This document shows, piece after piece, positions 36,502 to 46,257 of a stretch of DNA of 64,000 bases (positions within the stretch are counted from its first letter, which is position 1; each line of letters starts with the position of its first letter). The stretch comes from Enterococcus sp. RIT-PI-f (GTDB lineage Bacteria > Bacillota > Bacilli > Lactobacillales > Enterococcaceae), in assembly GCF_001297065.1 (NCBI RefSeq), contig NZ_LHOX01000021.1:62001-126000 (forward strand). Direction: 5' to 3'. The position numbers and the translations under genes are program-made. The notes beneath the pieces were generated by a model that did not search any database, was not told the origin of the DNA, and saw nothing but the letters and a program-made list of their open reading frames with translations.

Positions 36502-37779
36502 GTGAAACTAACAGTTAGCCCAAATAATCGTACCTTACAAAGAGATAGCCATCATTTCTTTTATCTTGCAGATACTTGTTGGAGTGCTTTTACCAGCATT
36601 CAAGAAGATGACTGGATCACCTATTTAGATAAGCGTAAAGAACAAGGTTTTAATACCGTTCAAATCAACATTCTTCCCCAATGGGATCGCAGTAAAGGCA
36701 CTTTTGATATGCTACCTTACCCAATTGATGGAAAGAAATTTGACTTTGGACAAGTACGCACTGCATATTTTGAAAGAGCTCATAAACTATGTCAAATAGC
36801 TGAAGAAAAAGGTTTCACGTTAGCACTCGTTGTACTATGGTCAAACTATGTGGCAGATACATGGGCCAGTGATCTTGATGGTGGTATCAATATAATTTCC
36901 CAAGCAGAACGACAAATATACTACAAACAAGTCATCGATACATTTGATGCGTTTCAGCCATTATATTTTATTGGAGGGGATACAGATTTCCCTACACAAG
37001 ACACGATCGACACTTATTTGGAAGCGTTTGATTATTTTGAAACACACTCACCAGAAACATTGAAAACGATCCATATCAAAGGAAGGTTCAAAGACATTCC
37101 AGCATCCATTGTTTCTCATTTGGATCTGTTTTTATATCAATCAGGGCACAATCATTCATTTTTAGATATGCCGTTCACCCTTGCGGAACACTTTTGTCAT
37201 TTAGAACCACAATTACCAATCATCAATTCAGAACCTTGTTATGAACAGATGGGATTTGCCAGACAGGTTTACGGTCGTTTCGAGCAACGAGATGTTCGAA
37301 AAGCGGCATGGCAATCTATTTTGTCCGGCGGATCGGCTGGTATCACCTATGGGGCGCATGGAATTTGGAGTTGGCAAACACAAGAATCTGCATTTGCTGA
37401 AGATATTGGGGAAGCATTTGACAGTCCGATGATTTGGCAAGAGGCACTGCATTTTCCGGGTGCTAATGATTATGGCTATATCAAGCAACTATTTGAATTG
37501 CTATCAATCCATCAATTGATTCCGTGTCAACAACATTTGATTGATACACATGCCCAGATTCGGATGGCAATTACTGAAGATCAACGGTATTCTCTGATCT
37601 ATCTGCCAAGCAATACCAAAATTTGTCTTCGAGATGTATCGATTACAAATGTGACACTCGTTGATTTAAAAGAAAGACGTTTTTTCAAGCCTAGCTATAC
37701 TGTTTCAGATAATGTCACTATATTCAAACCGCATATGTGTCAAGAAGATGTCCTGTTGATCATACAAAATAAGGAGTGA
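36502..37779 (+). CDS. Apiosidase-like glycoside hydrolase (DUF4038/GH140-type), cytosolic
   Basis: The 425-residue protein follows the DUF4038 (PF13204) pattern: FFYLADTCWSAFTSIQEDDW, YLDKRKEQGFNTVQI, GGDTDF, NSEPCYE and GGSAGITYGAHGIWSW. This Pfam family holds the GH140 apiosidases, which remove D-apiose from plant rhamnogalacturonan II. Candidate catalytic acids are Asp160 or Asp162 and Glu244. It lacks a signal peptide and the extra domains of secreted gut enzymes, so it must act inside the cell on an imported glycoside. The start is the GTG at 36502 with AAAGGGG 9 bases upstream. Its place with a split transketolase and FGGY kinase is the strongest reason to think of apiose. Exact linkage and substrate are unknown. 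Confidence 0.75.
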   Translation: MKLTVSPNNRTLQRDSHHFFYLADTCWSAFTSIQEDDWITYLDKRKEQGFNTVQINILPQWDRSKGTFDMLPYPIDGKKFDFGQVRTAYFERAHKLCQIAEEKGFTLALVVLWSNYVADTWASDLDGGINIISQAERQIYYKQVIDTFDAFQPLYFIGGDTDFPTQDTIDTYLEAFDYFETHSPETLKTIHIKGRFKDIPASIVSHLDLFLYQSGHNHSFLDMPFTLAEHFCHLEPQLPIINSEPCYEQMGFARQVYGRFEQRDVRKAAWQSILSGGSAGITYGAHGIWSWQTQESAFAEDIGEAFDSPMIWQEALHFPGANDYGYIKQLFELLSIHQLIPCQQHLIDTHAQIRMAITEDQRYSLIYLPSNTKICLRDVSITNVTLVDLKERRFFKPSYTVSDNVTIFKPHMCQEDVLLIIQNKE

Positions 37780-37784
37780 AAAAG

Positions 37785-39104
37785 ATGGAAAAATATATGG
37801 ATAATGTCCTAGTTTTTGCTGATAAGATTTCAAATAATCGCTATTTAAAAGCTATTTCAAATGGATTGATGGCAACATTACCTATTAATATTATAGGATC
37901 GATTGCCTTATTGCTCGCCGTCTTACCTATTCAGGGTTGGACTAATTTTATTACATCTATCAATATTGGCGGGTATTTTTCTGTTGGGTATAGTATGACT
38001 GTAGGCGTCATCTCGGTATATGCATCATTTCTAGTTGGTCATCGACTAGCAACGGAATTTAAGCAATCTGCTGTTCCAGCAGGGATCGTGTCATTGTTTG
38101 CTTTTTTAATGATGACACCTTTAATCACGCTAGAAGACACAACCACTTTGGATATGAGCAAATTAGGTGCGCAAGGTCTTTTTACCGCAATGATTTGTGG
38201 ATTGGTGTTTGCGAGAATCTATTGTTTTATTTTAGAAAAAAATATTGCAATCAAAATGCCTGCAGGAGTACCACAGTTTGTGACGGACACTTTTGCTGGA
38301 CTGATTCCTGCGATCATCACAGGTTTCATTGCGATTATCATTAGTTGGGCTTTTAGTTTTACAGCCTATGGCTCATTTTCTGACTTTATTTATCAAATCT
38401 TAGCCCTGCCATTACAAAGCTTATCTTCAAGTGTTGGCTCTTTGTTAGTGATCGTCTTGATCCAAATGGCTCTTTGGTTCTTTGGCATCCATGGTTCATT
38501 AGTAGTTGGGAGTTTTATTACAGCTTTATATTTACCGATGGATGTGGAGAATATGGACGCCTTGGCTTCAGGTGTAGCTAGATCAGAGTTACCAAATATC
38601 TTGAGCAAATCTTTCTATGATCTATTTGCAGGTATTGGAGGCGCAGGTGGAACTTTATCGTTAGTTATTGTGATTCTACTGATTGCGAAGTCCAAACAAT
38701 CAAGAACAGTCGCAAATCTAAGTGCAGTCCCAGGTCTATTTACAATCAATGAGCCAATGATTTTTGGCTTACCGTTGATTTTGAATCCAATCATGGCAAT
38801 TCCGTTTATTTTAACACCGTTGGTTCAGGTGTCAGTTGCCTATTTAGCTATTTGGAGCGGTATCGCACCTCGCCTAAGTGGCGTGCAAGTACCGTTTGGG
38901 ACACCAATTTTTCTAAACGGGTTCTTAGCCGGAGGTTGGCAGATTGCTGTCTTGCAAGTGGTTTGTGTTCTAGCTGGCTGCGTCTTATATATTCCTTTTG
39001 TTAAAATCTTAGATAAGGAAAAATTAAAATCAGAAGCTGCGGCCGAAGCTGAAACACAAGCAGCACAAGTTGAAACGGTTAGTACGACAACAGAGACTGT
39101 TTAG
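37785..39104 (+). CDS. PTS IIC permease, lactose/cellobiose family (apioside operon)
   Basis: This 439-residue membrane protein has about ten spans and CelB-like motifs: NGLMATLPINIIGSIALLL, LWFFGIHGSLVVG, and FTINEPMIFGLPLILNPIMA containing the sugar-site NEP sequence. The C-terminal 25 residues are hydrophilic and rich in Glu/Ala/Thr. I choose the ATG at 37785 (AAGGAG 8 bases upstream, overlapping the previous stop); a GTG three codons earlier is in frame. It probably works with the IIB encoded at 30653. It is the last gene before a terminator. The sugar is phosphorylated on entry. Confidence 0.88.
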   Translation: MEKYMDNVLVFADKISNNRYLKAISNGLMATLPINIIGSIALLLAVLPIQGWTNFITSINIGGYFSVGYSMTVGVISVYASFLVGHRLATEFKQSAVPAGIVSLFAFLMMTPLITLEDTTTLDMSKLGAQGLFTAMICGLVFARIYCFILEKNIAIKMPAGVPQFVTDTFAGLIPAIITGFIAIIISWAFSFTAYGSFSDFIYQILALPLQSLSSSVGSLLVIVLIQMALWFFGIHGSLVVGSFITALYLPMDVENMDALASGVARSELPNILSKSFYDLFAGIGGAGGTLSLVIVILLIAKSKQSRTVANLSAVPGLFTINEPMIFGLPLILNPIMAIPFILTPLVQVSVAYLAIWSGIAPRLSGVQVPFGTPIFLNGFLAGGWQIAVLQVVCVLAGCVLYIPFVKILDKEKLKSEAAAEAETQAAQVETVSTTTETV

Positions 39105-39118
39105 TGACATAAATAGAG

Positions 39119-39149
39119 AGTGGACGTAGGATTATACGTCCACTTTTTT
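39119..39149 (+). terminator. Terminator of the putative apioside operon
   Basis: AGTGGACGTA (39119-39128) and TACGTCCACT (39135-39144) form a perfect stem followed by TTTTT. Confidence 0.85.
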
Positions 39150-39923
39150 CTATTTGCTTTTCTTTAATACTAAACATGAATATATCGTGTCTAAGATATA
39201 TTCTAATGACAATCCATATTGAATGGCGCTAAAAGATTCATTTGAAGAGAAATACAAATAGAAACTTTCATTACAGACAAGTGATAAATCTTTTTCTAAA
39301 AAACTTGTAATAGCGATAGTTTTCCTATTACTTTTTCTAAGTTTATAAGCAATATCGATCATAGTTTGATTTTTCCCAGAGTGACTGATCACAAATGATA
39401 TAGCGTTGGCTGCTCCTGAGGAAGAAATATAGAACTCATTCAATGAATTGAAAGCTTGAGCATGAATGTTTAAATTGTTTAATTTAAGGCAAGCAGATTG
39501 TACTCTGGGGAAATTGATATCGCTTGCATAAAAATCGATTTTTGGCGCATGACACAATAAATTGATTACCCTATTGAGCGTATCTTTATTTAAAAGATCC
39601 TTTGTTTCTTGAATTGTATCAGCATAAACAGCAGAAACATAGGAAGATACTTCAATACTAGAAAGATCAGGTGAAAGAAGTAAGTTTTTACGTTCATACT
39701 TTTTCGTATATTCTTTTACATATTTTAATTGAAAATCTGGATATCCTTTGAACCCTAATTTTTTGCAAAATCTGACAACAGTTGCAGGACTTGTAAAACT
39801 TTTATTGGCTAAGTCCTTAGCGGATAAATCAATTAATCGATCAGGATGTTCAGTTATAAACTGAGCAATTGCTTGTTCTTGAAATGTGAACTTTGTAATA
39901 TCTTCTAATTGTTGGAAAATCAT
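39150..39923 (-). CDS. RpiR/MurR-family transcriptional regulator
   Basis: The 257-residue protein has an N-terminal RpiR HTH (about 1-77, with KSFTSPATVVRFCKKLGFKG) and a SIS sugar-phosphate-binding domain (about 105-240; ISFVISHSGKNQTMIDIA). Such regulators sense phosphosugars. I choose the ATG at 39923 with AGGAG 8 bases upstream. It is last in a minus-strand block with two Gfo/Idh/MocA oxidoreductases and is likely to control them and the divergent PTS gene. Two TGAAA-N5-TTTCA sites between those genes fit reported RpiR operators. Confidence 0.86.
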   Translation of the reverse strand: MIFQQLEDITKFTFQEQAIAQFITEHPDRLIDLSAKDLANKSFTSPATVVRFCKKLGFKGYPDFQLKYVKEYTKKYERKNLLLSPDLSSIEVSSYVSAVYADTIQETKDLLNKDTLNRVINLLCHAPKIDFYASDINFPRVQSACLKLNNLNIHAQAFNSLNEFYISSSGAANAISFVISHSGKNQTMIDIAYKLRKSNRKTIAITSFLEKDLSLVCNESFYLYFSSNESFSAIQYGLSLEYILDTIYSCLVLKKSK

Positions 39924-39998
39924 TACAATCACTCCTATATGATTAGTTATATGCCTAACATATCATATATAAAATGTTTTAGATAGAAGTGTGTGAAA

Positions 39999-40988
39999 TC
40001 AATCAGATGGGAATAGAATACCAGCTTTCAGTCGCGCAGTTGTTTGAATATCCATAGTAGTCAAAGTAATGTCTTGTAAATATTTTGTTTGTGAAAAGTC
40101 TTCATTTTCGATAATAGAAATGAAGGCTTCAAATTCATGAAACATTCTGTGTTTTCCATGGTTTATATTCATCGTTTCCGTTTTAGAGTCTTTAGTGTTT
40201 AAACTTAAAGTAAATTGACTAACAATATTGGCCGATGAATCAACACTGATGCATCCTTCATCGCCTTGTATATTTGTCATAATTGGTGCTTTACAATCTT
40301 TTGCAGCAATTCCGACAAATTTAAAAGTAGGATAGTCCAGTACGAGTATACCTGACGTGTCAATTCCTCGTTGAATGTTAGCATGATAGTCTATATTATC
40401 GGGTTTACCAAATAATGTAACAACTAAATTTATATTATAGATATTTAAATCCATTAAAGCGCCACCAGATTTTTGTGGATCAAATGCGGGCAATGTTTCA
40501 CCACTTTTAAAAGCATCGTATCTAGAAGAGTATTGCGAATAGTTTGCTGTAAATATTTTAATGTTGCCTAACTTAGGTAATTCTTCTTTTATTTTTTGGA
40601 CATTTGGTAAAAATCGAGTACTGACTGCTTCAAAGATAAATAAGTGTTTTGATTCCGCTAATTCGAATAGTTCTTTTGCTTCTCTTAAATTTGATGTAAA
40701 GGGTTTTTCGCAGATAACATGTTTCCCTGCATTAAGAGAGTCTTTACTAAATTGGAAGTGTAAATGATTAGGAACAGCAACGTACACCGTATCAACATCT
40801 TCATCTAATAGAAATTCTTTGAAGTCTGTATAAGTTTTGTTTATGCTATTTGAATCAGCAAGGTGCTCAATTACTTCTTTCTCAGCAATTGTGGCACAAA
40901 TGGCTTGTAAATCTAAGTTTGGAATCTCAGAAGCAAAGGTTAAAAAATCATGGACAATCATACCTGCACCTATTATGCCTAACTTCAT
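39999..40988 (-). CDS. Gfo/Idh/MocA-family oxidoreductase (second of pair)
   Basis: The 329-residue dehydrogenase has an N-terminal Rossmann fold (KLGIIGAGMIVHDFL), the conserved CEKPF motif near residue 95, and a C-terminal alpha/beta substrate domain. Family members use NAD(P) to oxidise or reduce hydroxyl groups of sugars, inositols or their derivatives. It overlaps the upstream paralogue by 4 bases (ATGA), so the two are made together and may form one pathway. The substrate cannot be read from sequence. The region is visibly AT-rich. Confidence 0.84.
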   Translation of the reverse strand: MKLGIIGAGMIVHDFLTFASEIPNLDLQAICATIAEKEVIEHLADSNSINKTYTDFKEFLLDEDVDTVYVAVPNHLHFQFSKDSLNAGKHVICEKPFTSNLREAKELFELAESKHLFIFEAVSTRFLPNVQKIKEELPKLGNIKIFTANYSQYSSRYDAFKSGETLPAFDPQKSGGALMDLNIYNINLVVTLFGKPDNIDYHANIQRGIDTSGILVLDYPTFKFVGIAAKDCKAPIMTNIQGDEGCISVDSSANIVSQFTLSLNTKDSKTETMNINHGKHRMFHEFEAFISIIENEDFSQTKYLQDITLTTMDIQTTARLKAGILFPSD

Positions 40989-42013
40989 TTGACCGCCTCC
41001 TTTGCAATTATAGTACCTTGCTCAATAATATCTAAAACTGCTAATACTTCTTCGTTCTTTACAATCTTTGGTTGCTTATTTTCGATAGCTTCTAATAAAT
41101 TATCATAAATGGCACCATAGTTTGTTGTTTCAATAGGAACTTTCAGGTGTACATCGGTTCCATCCTCACTGACATAGGATAGGTTCCCCCAAAGTGATTC
41201 TGAATAAACCGTGTCTTCTAGTAAGATTGGTCCTGGTTTGTATGTTTTATTGGAGTTATGCCCTAAACTAGGCATAGTGAAGCTCCCTTTTTTTCCATGC
41301 AGGATGAATCTTGGATAATCAATTTTGACGTAACAACTTGTTTTCACTGTAGCTTTGAATCCCTGAGCGTAAAATAAGTCCATATCGTAATAGTCGTCTG
41401 CTAGTCCTGGATTATCTATACTTCGACAATCCAGAGTAACTTTATTAGGTGTTCCAAATAGACTGATTATTTGGTCTAGAGGATGGACAGCTAAACCATA
41501 TAAAAAACCAAATTTTTTATTCTCCTTGATAGCAGGTTTAAAGTAGTCATAATGAGATTCCAACTCTACTAACTCACCTAATACGCCAGAATCAATTACT
41601 TTCTTTAATGTAAGAAAATCAGCATCAAACCTACGATTTTGGTTAGCCATTGCCACCAAGTTGTTTTTCTCCGCTAAATGGAATACCTTTTGTGCATCAG
41701 TTTTTGTTAATGCGAAAGGTTTTTCACACAGCACGTTTTTGCCTTTGCAAAGAGCTAATATAGAATAATCTACATGAAATGCGTCAGGGGTATTGATTAC
41801 AACCAAGTTTACCTCCGGATCTTCCATAACCTCATTGATATTTGAAGTGAAAATATAGTTTGGATACCATGTTTCACGTTCGGTATCCCCGATTCGATCT
41901 TCTTCTCTTCTATAAATATATTTTACTTTAATTGTATCTTTTTTCTCCTCAACATAAGGGAGGTGATAGTGAGTGACACTATTACCAAAACCAATATAAG
42001 CAACTATTAACAT
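40985..42013 (-). CDS. Gfo/Idh/MocA-family oxidoreductase (first of pair)
   Basis: This 342-residue dehydrogenase begins LIVAYIGFGNSVTHYHLP (Rossmann fold) and carries CEKPFALT near residue 90 and the LYGLAVHPLDQIISLFG substrate-side segment, with a likely catalytic His. The second in-frame ATG (42013) is preferred, because AAAGGA lies 9 bases upstream of it and abuts the first ATG (42022). It is the first gene of a three-gene minus-strand unit with the second oxidoreductase and the RpiR regulator. Divergent from a PTS IIC gene, it probably modifies the imported phosphosugar or its aglycone-linked form; that is inference. Confidence 0.84.
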   Translation of the reverse strand: MLIVAYIGFGNSVTHYHLPYVEEKKDTIKVKYIYRREEDRIGDTERETWYPNYIFTSNINEVMEDPEVNLVVINTPDAFHVDYSILALCKGKNVLCEKPFALTKTDAQKVFHLAEKNNLVAMANQNRRFDADFLTLKKVIDSGVLGELVELESHYDYFKPAIKENKKFGFLYGLAVHPLDQIISLFGTPNKVTLDCRSIDNPGLADDYYDMDLFYAQGFKATVKTSCYVKIDYPRFILHGKKGSFTMPSLGHNSNKTYKPGPILLEDTVYSESLWGNLSYVSEDGTDVHLKVPIETTNYGAIYDNLLEAIENKQPKIVKNEEVLAVLDIIEQGTIIAKEAVK

Positions 42014-42119
42014 AAAAATCATTCCTTTCTTTTTTTCGTTTTCAATATATCATCCGAAAAAAAGCAGAAATATAGATGTTTCATAAATTGGTCCGAGGTT
42101 TCTATAAATATTGCTATCT

Positions 42120-42206
42120 TTGAAATTTATTTTCAAGACATTAGTGTAATTAGCAATACATGAAACCAGATTTCAAAAAGAATTAAAATAAATGAAAGCG
42201 ATTACC
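42120..42206. promoter_or_regulatory. Divergent control region: paired RpiR-type operators and cre site
   Basis: TTGAAA-tttat-TTTCAA (42120-42136) and TGAAA-ccaga-TTTCA (42161-42175) are two inverted repeats of the same TGAAA-N5-TTTCA form with their TGAAA arms 40 bases apart. ATGAAAGCGATTACC (42192-42206) matches cre except at its last base. These lie in the 320-base gap between the oxidoreductase pair and the PTS IIC gene; the remaining stretch to 42333 shows no gene. Confidence 0.65.
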
Positions 42207-42333
42207 ATTGTTTGGTTCGGCGGTTTCACAAAGTTGAACTGTTTGCTATTTTTAAGTCAATCAAGAACTACATTGTGTTGGGCCCGTAGCAATGATCAGT
42301 GCTTGAAAAATAGTAAATGAGAGAAGTGATAAG

Positions 42334-43620
42334 ATGAAGAAGAAAAGTATAATGGATCGATTTACTGATTTTGCTTTGAAGATTTCTGAACCCTTAGGAA
42401 AATTTGCTAATACTGACGCTATTTTTTCTATTGTTTCTGGCTTAACTGCTGTTATGCCTGTTATAATGATTGGCTCAATTTTTCTAATTTTTTATGTATT
42501 AGGTTCGCCAGATGTCGGCACCAGCGGAAAGGCCTTACTGCCTTTTTTATCACCATGGACAGCAAATTTTGTTTGGTTGAATAATGCTACTTTAGGAATG
42601 ATGGCACTCTATTGTTCAGTAGCTATTCCTTATACATTTGCGGAGAGAAAAAAGGTAAGTACGAAAAGTGCAGCGCTTATGGGAATTGCTACATTCATTC
42701 TATTTACCATAGGGGGATTAGATAGTGATGGTGGAATTTTAATCAATTCTTTTAGTGCAAGTGGTTTATTTGCATGTATCATTACTAGTTTGTTAAGTGT
42801 CACTATTCTTAAATGGTGTATCGATCACAATATTACGATAAAGATGCCAAGTTCTGTTCCGCCAAATGTTGGGATGGCATTTGCTTCATTGATACCATAT
42901 GCAATCTCTTTTACTGTAGCTTGGTTTATTCGTTCAATACTAAATTTTGATTTTGTTGCTTTTTTGAATTCTGTTTTGGAACCAGTAATATCGGGGTCTG
43001 ACTCGATATGGACAGCTATGTTGTTGTCATTCCTAGTATTACTCTTGTGGAGCATTGGGTTACATGGAGATAATATGCTGCTTTCTTTATTTACCCCTTT
43101 TGGGTTAATGTGGATCAACCAGAATGCAGAGGCTTTAAGTCAGGGAGTTCCGGCAAATGAACTTCCCCAAGTATTGGCTGGTTTAGGCCAAACGGGATTG
43201 CTTAGATTATCAATATGGACTTCGGCAGTGTGGCCGTTGATTTTTCTTATGATTATTTCTAAGAATAAATTTTTGAAGACTTTAGGGTGGACAACTTTTG
43301 GACCGGGTTTATTTACAATTGTTGAGCCAGTAGTTTATGGATTACCAATTGCATTGAATCCCTTTTTAATGATTCCATTTGTTCTAAGCGGAACAATTGC
43401 TACGGGCATCGGATATTTATTGATGGCAAGTCCTTTTTTAGGCAAGTTTTATGCATTGGTTCCTTGGGCAACACCTCCGTTTTTGTTAGGACCTTTAGGT
43501 ACGGGTGATTGGAAAACAATTATTATTCCAGTTATGGCATTTTTTGTGGGCTTGGTTATATACTTACCTTTTTGGCGTCTATACGTTAAATCATTGGATG
43601 AAGTAGTCGATGCAGGATAA
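42334..43620 (+). CDS. PTS IIC permease, lactose/cellobiose family (AT-rich block)
   Basis: The 428-residue, roughly ten-span protein is a CelB-like IIC. LLLWSIGLHGDNMLLS and GLFTIVEPVVYGLPIALNPFLMIPF contain the family sugar-site motifs, with VEP in place of the usual NEP. GAGAGAAG precedes the ATG. No IIA or IIB gene lies beside it. It is divergent from the oxidoreductase pair and upstream of the GH1 6-phospho-beta-glucosidase, which suggests import of a beta-glucoside. The composition is clearly more AT-rich than cydABCD or recA. Confidence 0.87.
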   Translation: MKKKSIMDRFTDFALKISEPLGKFANTDAIFSIVSGLTAVMPVIMIGSIFLIFYVLGSPDVGTSGKALLPFLSPWTANFVWLNNATLGMMALYCSVAIPYTFAERKKVSTKSAALMGIATFILFTIGGLDSDGGILINSFSASGLFACIITSLLSVTILKWCIDHNITIKMPSSVPPNVGMAFASLIPYAISFTVAWFIRSILNFDFVAFLNSVLEPVISGSDSIWTAMLLSFLVLLLWSIGLHGDNMLLSLFTPFGLMWINQNAEALSQGVPANELPQVLAGLGQTGLLRLSIWTSAVWPLIFLMIISKNKFLKTLGWTTFGPGLFTIVEPVVYGLPIALNPFLMIPFVLSGTIATGIGYLLMASPFLGKFYALVPWATPPFLLGPLGTGDWKTIIIPVMAFFVGLVIYLPFWRLYVKSLDEVVDAG

Positions 43621-43767
43621 TGGATTAGGTATTTAATCATACGATCAATGAAATCCCTGTTCTTATTTTTGTTTCAGTATTGATGAGCAGTTATGGATTT
43701 TTAAAGTCGACATCATTATTTTTCTAGTATTAACCAAAGCTTGTAAAGAAAAGTAAGCGATTTTAAG

Positions 43768-43796
43768 ATGACAAGCCTTATACTTCATGGTATAGT
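43768..43796 (+). promoter_or_regulatory. Promoter of the GH1 gene
   Basis: -35 ATGACA (43768-43773), a 17-base spacer and -10 TATAGT (43791-43796) lie just before the antiterminator element. Between the IIC stop (43620) and this promoter no gene is seen. Confidence 0.65.
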
Positions 43797-43817
43797 TAAT
43801 CCAAGAAAACCCACGTT

Positions 43818-43893
43818 GGATTGTTACTGACTCGATCAGGCAAAACCTAAATAAGATAACGCTCTTTGCAGCGACTCTTATTTAGGTTTTTTA
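43818..43893 (+). promoter_or_regulatory. LicT/BglG-type RAT element overlapping a terminator
   Basis: GGATTGTTACTGA...CAGGCAAAACC (43818-43847) is the ribonucleic antiterminator bound by LicT/BglG proteins. Its 3' end overlaps the terminator arm AAAACCTAAATAAG (43842-43855), which pairs with CTTATTTAGGTTTT (43877-43890) before a T-run. When the antiterminator protein is active, the RAT hairpin forms and the GH1 gene is read. No licT/bglG gene lies in this window. Confidence 0.88.
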
Positions 43894-43954
43894 TGTTTAT
43901 CGGGGTTTTTTCTATGGTTGGAATGGTCAATATGAGGCAACAGACGTGTATTGA

Positions 43955-45430
<1,476 letters not shown>

Positions 45431-45439
45431 ATAAGTGTC

Positions 45440-45477
45440 AAAAGAAGCAACGGTCGAGGGACTGTTGCTTCTTTTTT
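45440..45477 (+). terminator. Terminator after the GH1 gene
   Basis: AAAAGAAGCAAC (45440-45451) and GTTGCTTCTTTT (45464-45475) form a 12-bp stem, followed by TT. Confidence 0.85.
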
Positions 45478-45498
45478 CATAGTTGTCATAAAAAATGA

Positions 45499-46257
45499 TT
45501 ACCCCCGCAACACGCGGCGCTGATATATAAGAGTTGCCGTGCACCAGCTCACGATAGTGATTCCACCGCACCAAATGAAGGCTTGAAGCAATGGAGCAGG
45601 TGGTTGTTGCATCATCAGGGCGCGAAGTGCATGGATGATTGGTGACATTGGTTGGTATTCAGCAAAAATGGCTAACGGCCGCGGCATGGTCTCCGTTGGC
45701 ACGAAACCGGAGCTTAAGTAGGGCAAAAGGGTGATCAAGACAGTGAACAAAGCAGCCATTTCGGAACTTTTGGCGATGAGTCCAACCAAAACTGAGATCC
45801 AAGTAAAGGCGAAGGTGAAGCAAAAGATCAATAGGACTGCGAGCCCCCAGCCAGCAAGTGTGGCTTGTGGGCGAAAACCGATGAGCAGAGAAACGCTCAA
45901 CACGACCAAGGTGCTGATCAAGCTCCGAAGCGTCGCGGCGAAGACATGGCCATTTAAAAAAGCTGATTTAGAAATGTTCAAGGTCATCAGTCGCTCCACC
46001 ATACCCGATTTTAAGTCTTCCGTAACAGTTACCCCAACGGAGGAGGCACTCTGGGCGATACACTGAACGAGGACACCAGGAACAACAAAATCGACATAAG
46101 CGGTATCGCCGACGTGCATGGCTCCGCCAAAGACATAGACGAAGAGGATCATTAAAATCGCTGGGGTCAAAATACCGCTCAGCAAGGTTTCCATACTGCG
46201 AATCGATAGCAAGAGATTGCGTTTGAATAAGGTGTTGGTTTCTAGAATAGCTTTCAT
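45499..46257 (-). CDS. ABC-2 type exporter permease (DrrB-like)
   Basis: This 252-residue membrane protein of the ABC-2 family has about six spans and a C-terminal IVSWCTATLIYQRRVLRG. The segment LPYLSSGFVPTETMPRPLAIFAEYQPMSP is typical of daunorubicin-resistance-type permeases. It overlaps the upstream ATPase gene by 4 bases. Together they should export a lipophilic compound, drug or peptide. The region looks more GC-rich than the preceding PTS block. Confidence 0.87.
   Translation of the reverse strand: MKAILETNTLFKRNLLLSIRSMETLLSGILTPAILMILFVYVFGGAMHVGDTAYVDFVVPGVLVQCIAQSASSVGVTVTEDLKSGMVERLMTLNISKSAFLNGHVFAATLRSLISTLVVLSVSLLIGFRPQATLAGWGLAVLLIFCFTFAFTWISVLVGLIAKSSEMAALFTVLITLLPYLSSGFVPTETMPRPLAIFAEYQPMSPIIHALRALMMQQPPAPLLQAFIWCGGITIVSWCTATLIYQRRVLRG

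Noticed and set aside
43818-43893. T-box or metabolite riboswitch before the GH1 gene
   Set aside because: There is no T-box sequence or riboswitch core; the fit to the LicT/BglG RAT and overlapping terminator explains it.
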